Source: Rariglobus hedericola (GTDB lineage Bacteria > Verrucomicrobiota > Verrucomicrobiia > Opitutales > Opitutaceae). Taken from it: a stretch of 64,000 nt of DNA. The notes under the pieces were generated by a model. The model was not told the DNA's origin. It saw nothing but the letters and a program-made list of their open reading frames with translations, and did not search any database. Shown one piece after another: positions 63,611 to 64,000 of the stretch. Made by a program: the position numbers and the translations under genes. The DNA is taken from NCBI RefSeq assembly GCF_007559335.1, contig NZ_VMBG01000004.1:62001-126000 (forward strand). The letters run 5' to 3'. Every line of letters starts with the position of its first letter. Position 1 is the first letter of the stretch.

Positions 63611-64000
63611 TTAGAGGACCTGCAGGGTCTTGCGATAGAAGGCCACGACCTCGTCGGGATCGTCGGTGAACAGGATGTATTCGATCACCCAGGCGGGCAT
63701 GCGTTTCGATTGAACCATGACTTCGAGTTGTTGGCGCAGATCGGCCCAGTAGGTGGAGTTGAAAAACACGTAGGGCACGCGCGGACGGATGCCGAGCTTG
63801 AGGTTGCATAGCTCGATACCGATCTCCTCAAGCGTGCCGACGCCACCGACGTTGAAGACGCAAAAATCGGCGACCTCGAACCATTTTTGACGATAGTGGC
63901 GGGCGGTTTCCTGGAAGGTGTTGAAGAAATCCACGCCGAGTTCCGGAGGCTGGGCTTCGAGTTCAAGGAAGCACGCGCCGGTGAGCGCGCCCTTGTTGCG
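63611..64000 (-). CDS. LOG-family protein, N terminus outside window
   Basis: The frame is open to the window edge, so about 129 C-terminal residues are visible. The nucleotide-binding hallmark GGVGTLEEIGIEL matches the PGGxGTxxE motif of LOG/lysine-decarboxylase-like proteins, with Val in place of the common Gly and a missing Pro. NKGALTGACFLELEA precedes it. Many LOG proteins are cytokinin riboside 5'-monophosphate phosphoribohydrolases. The other half of the active site is not visible. A GTG at 63934 could be misread as the start. Confidence 0.75.
   Translation of the reverse strand, partial: RNKGALTGACFLELEAQPPELGVDFFNTFQETARHYRQKWFEVADFCVFNVGGVGTLEEIGIELCNLKLGIRPRVPYVFFNSTYWADLRQQLEVMVQSKRMPAWVIEYILFTDDPDEVVAFYRKTLQVL

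Overview
The window is GC-rich, almost fully coding chromosomal DNA. The gene set points to Verrucomicrobiota, probably an Opitutaceae-like organism. Supporting signs are a murC-murB fusion leading a ddl-ftsQ-ftsA-ftsZ cluster, a PEP-CTERM protein with autotransporter-type beta repeats next to a pseudopilin, a very long GreA like that of Chlamydiae, and a eukaryotic-type (GSII) glutamine synthetase. The taxonomic call is inference from gene content; no search was run. I saw no phage, insertion sequence, CRISPR array, rRNA or tRNA.

Layout. 1-9.7 kb: cell-wall and division genes (murC-murB, ddl, ftsQ, ftsA, ftsZ), obgE, then a type IV pilus/type II secretion ATPase with a stand-alone GspE_N-like protein and a TPR lipoprotein. 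9.6-12.9 kb: a FUSC-family membrane protein and mnmA on the minus strand. 13-22 kb: a glutamate/gamma-glutamyl block made of glutamate dehydrogenase, a LuxR-type response regulator, GltS, two gamma-glutamyltranspeptidase-like enzymes and a TPR histidine kinase. 22-30 kb: an accessory exported-protein block (PEP-CTERM protein, pseudopilin, calpain-like peptidase with an EF-hand, exported BPL_N-like protein) followed by a GH13 debranching enzyme. 30-33.4 kb: gap-pgk-tpiA. 33.4-36 kb: orphan solute-binding protein and TPR protein. 36-43.6 kb: pyrH-frr-proB, two divergent transglutaminases, hflX, dnaX. 43.6-52.4 kb: a small operon for a miniature kinase, a PP2C phosphatase and a gamma-glutamylcyclotransferase; glnA (GSII), rpmB, a MidA-like methyltransferase, a CtpA protease, tsaD and a giant greA. 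52.5-64 kb: exported msrB-msrA, rsmB, an MFS transporter, a CHASE hybrid kinase, glyA, an LMW phosphatase, purD and a truncated LOG-family gene.

How the parts may work together. The strongest non-coding signal is a palindrome, GGCGTA-N4-TACGCC, found six times (four good and two weaker copies), all between 14.3 and 27.4 kb and all just upstream of genes. It lies before the response regulator, before gltS-ggt, between the histidine kinase and the second GGT, and before the pseudopilin, BPL_N-like and GH13 genes. The simplest reading is one local regulon run by the LuxR-type regulator and the TPR kinase. Other notable signals are an E. coli-like -1 frameshift heptamer in dnaX that leads into a 156-residue tau extension, paired 23-bp operators upstream of glyA, and hairpin elements in the spacers of the glycolytic operon, one of which has the pgk stop codon in its loop.
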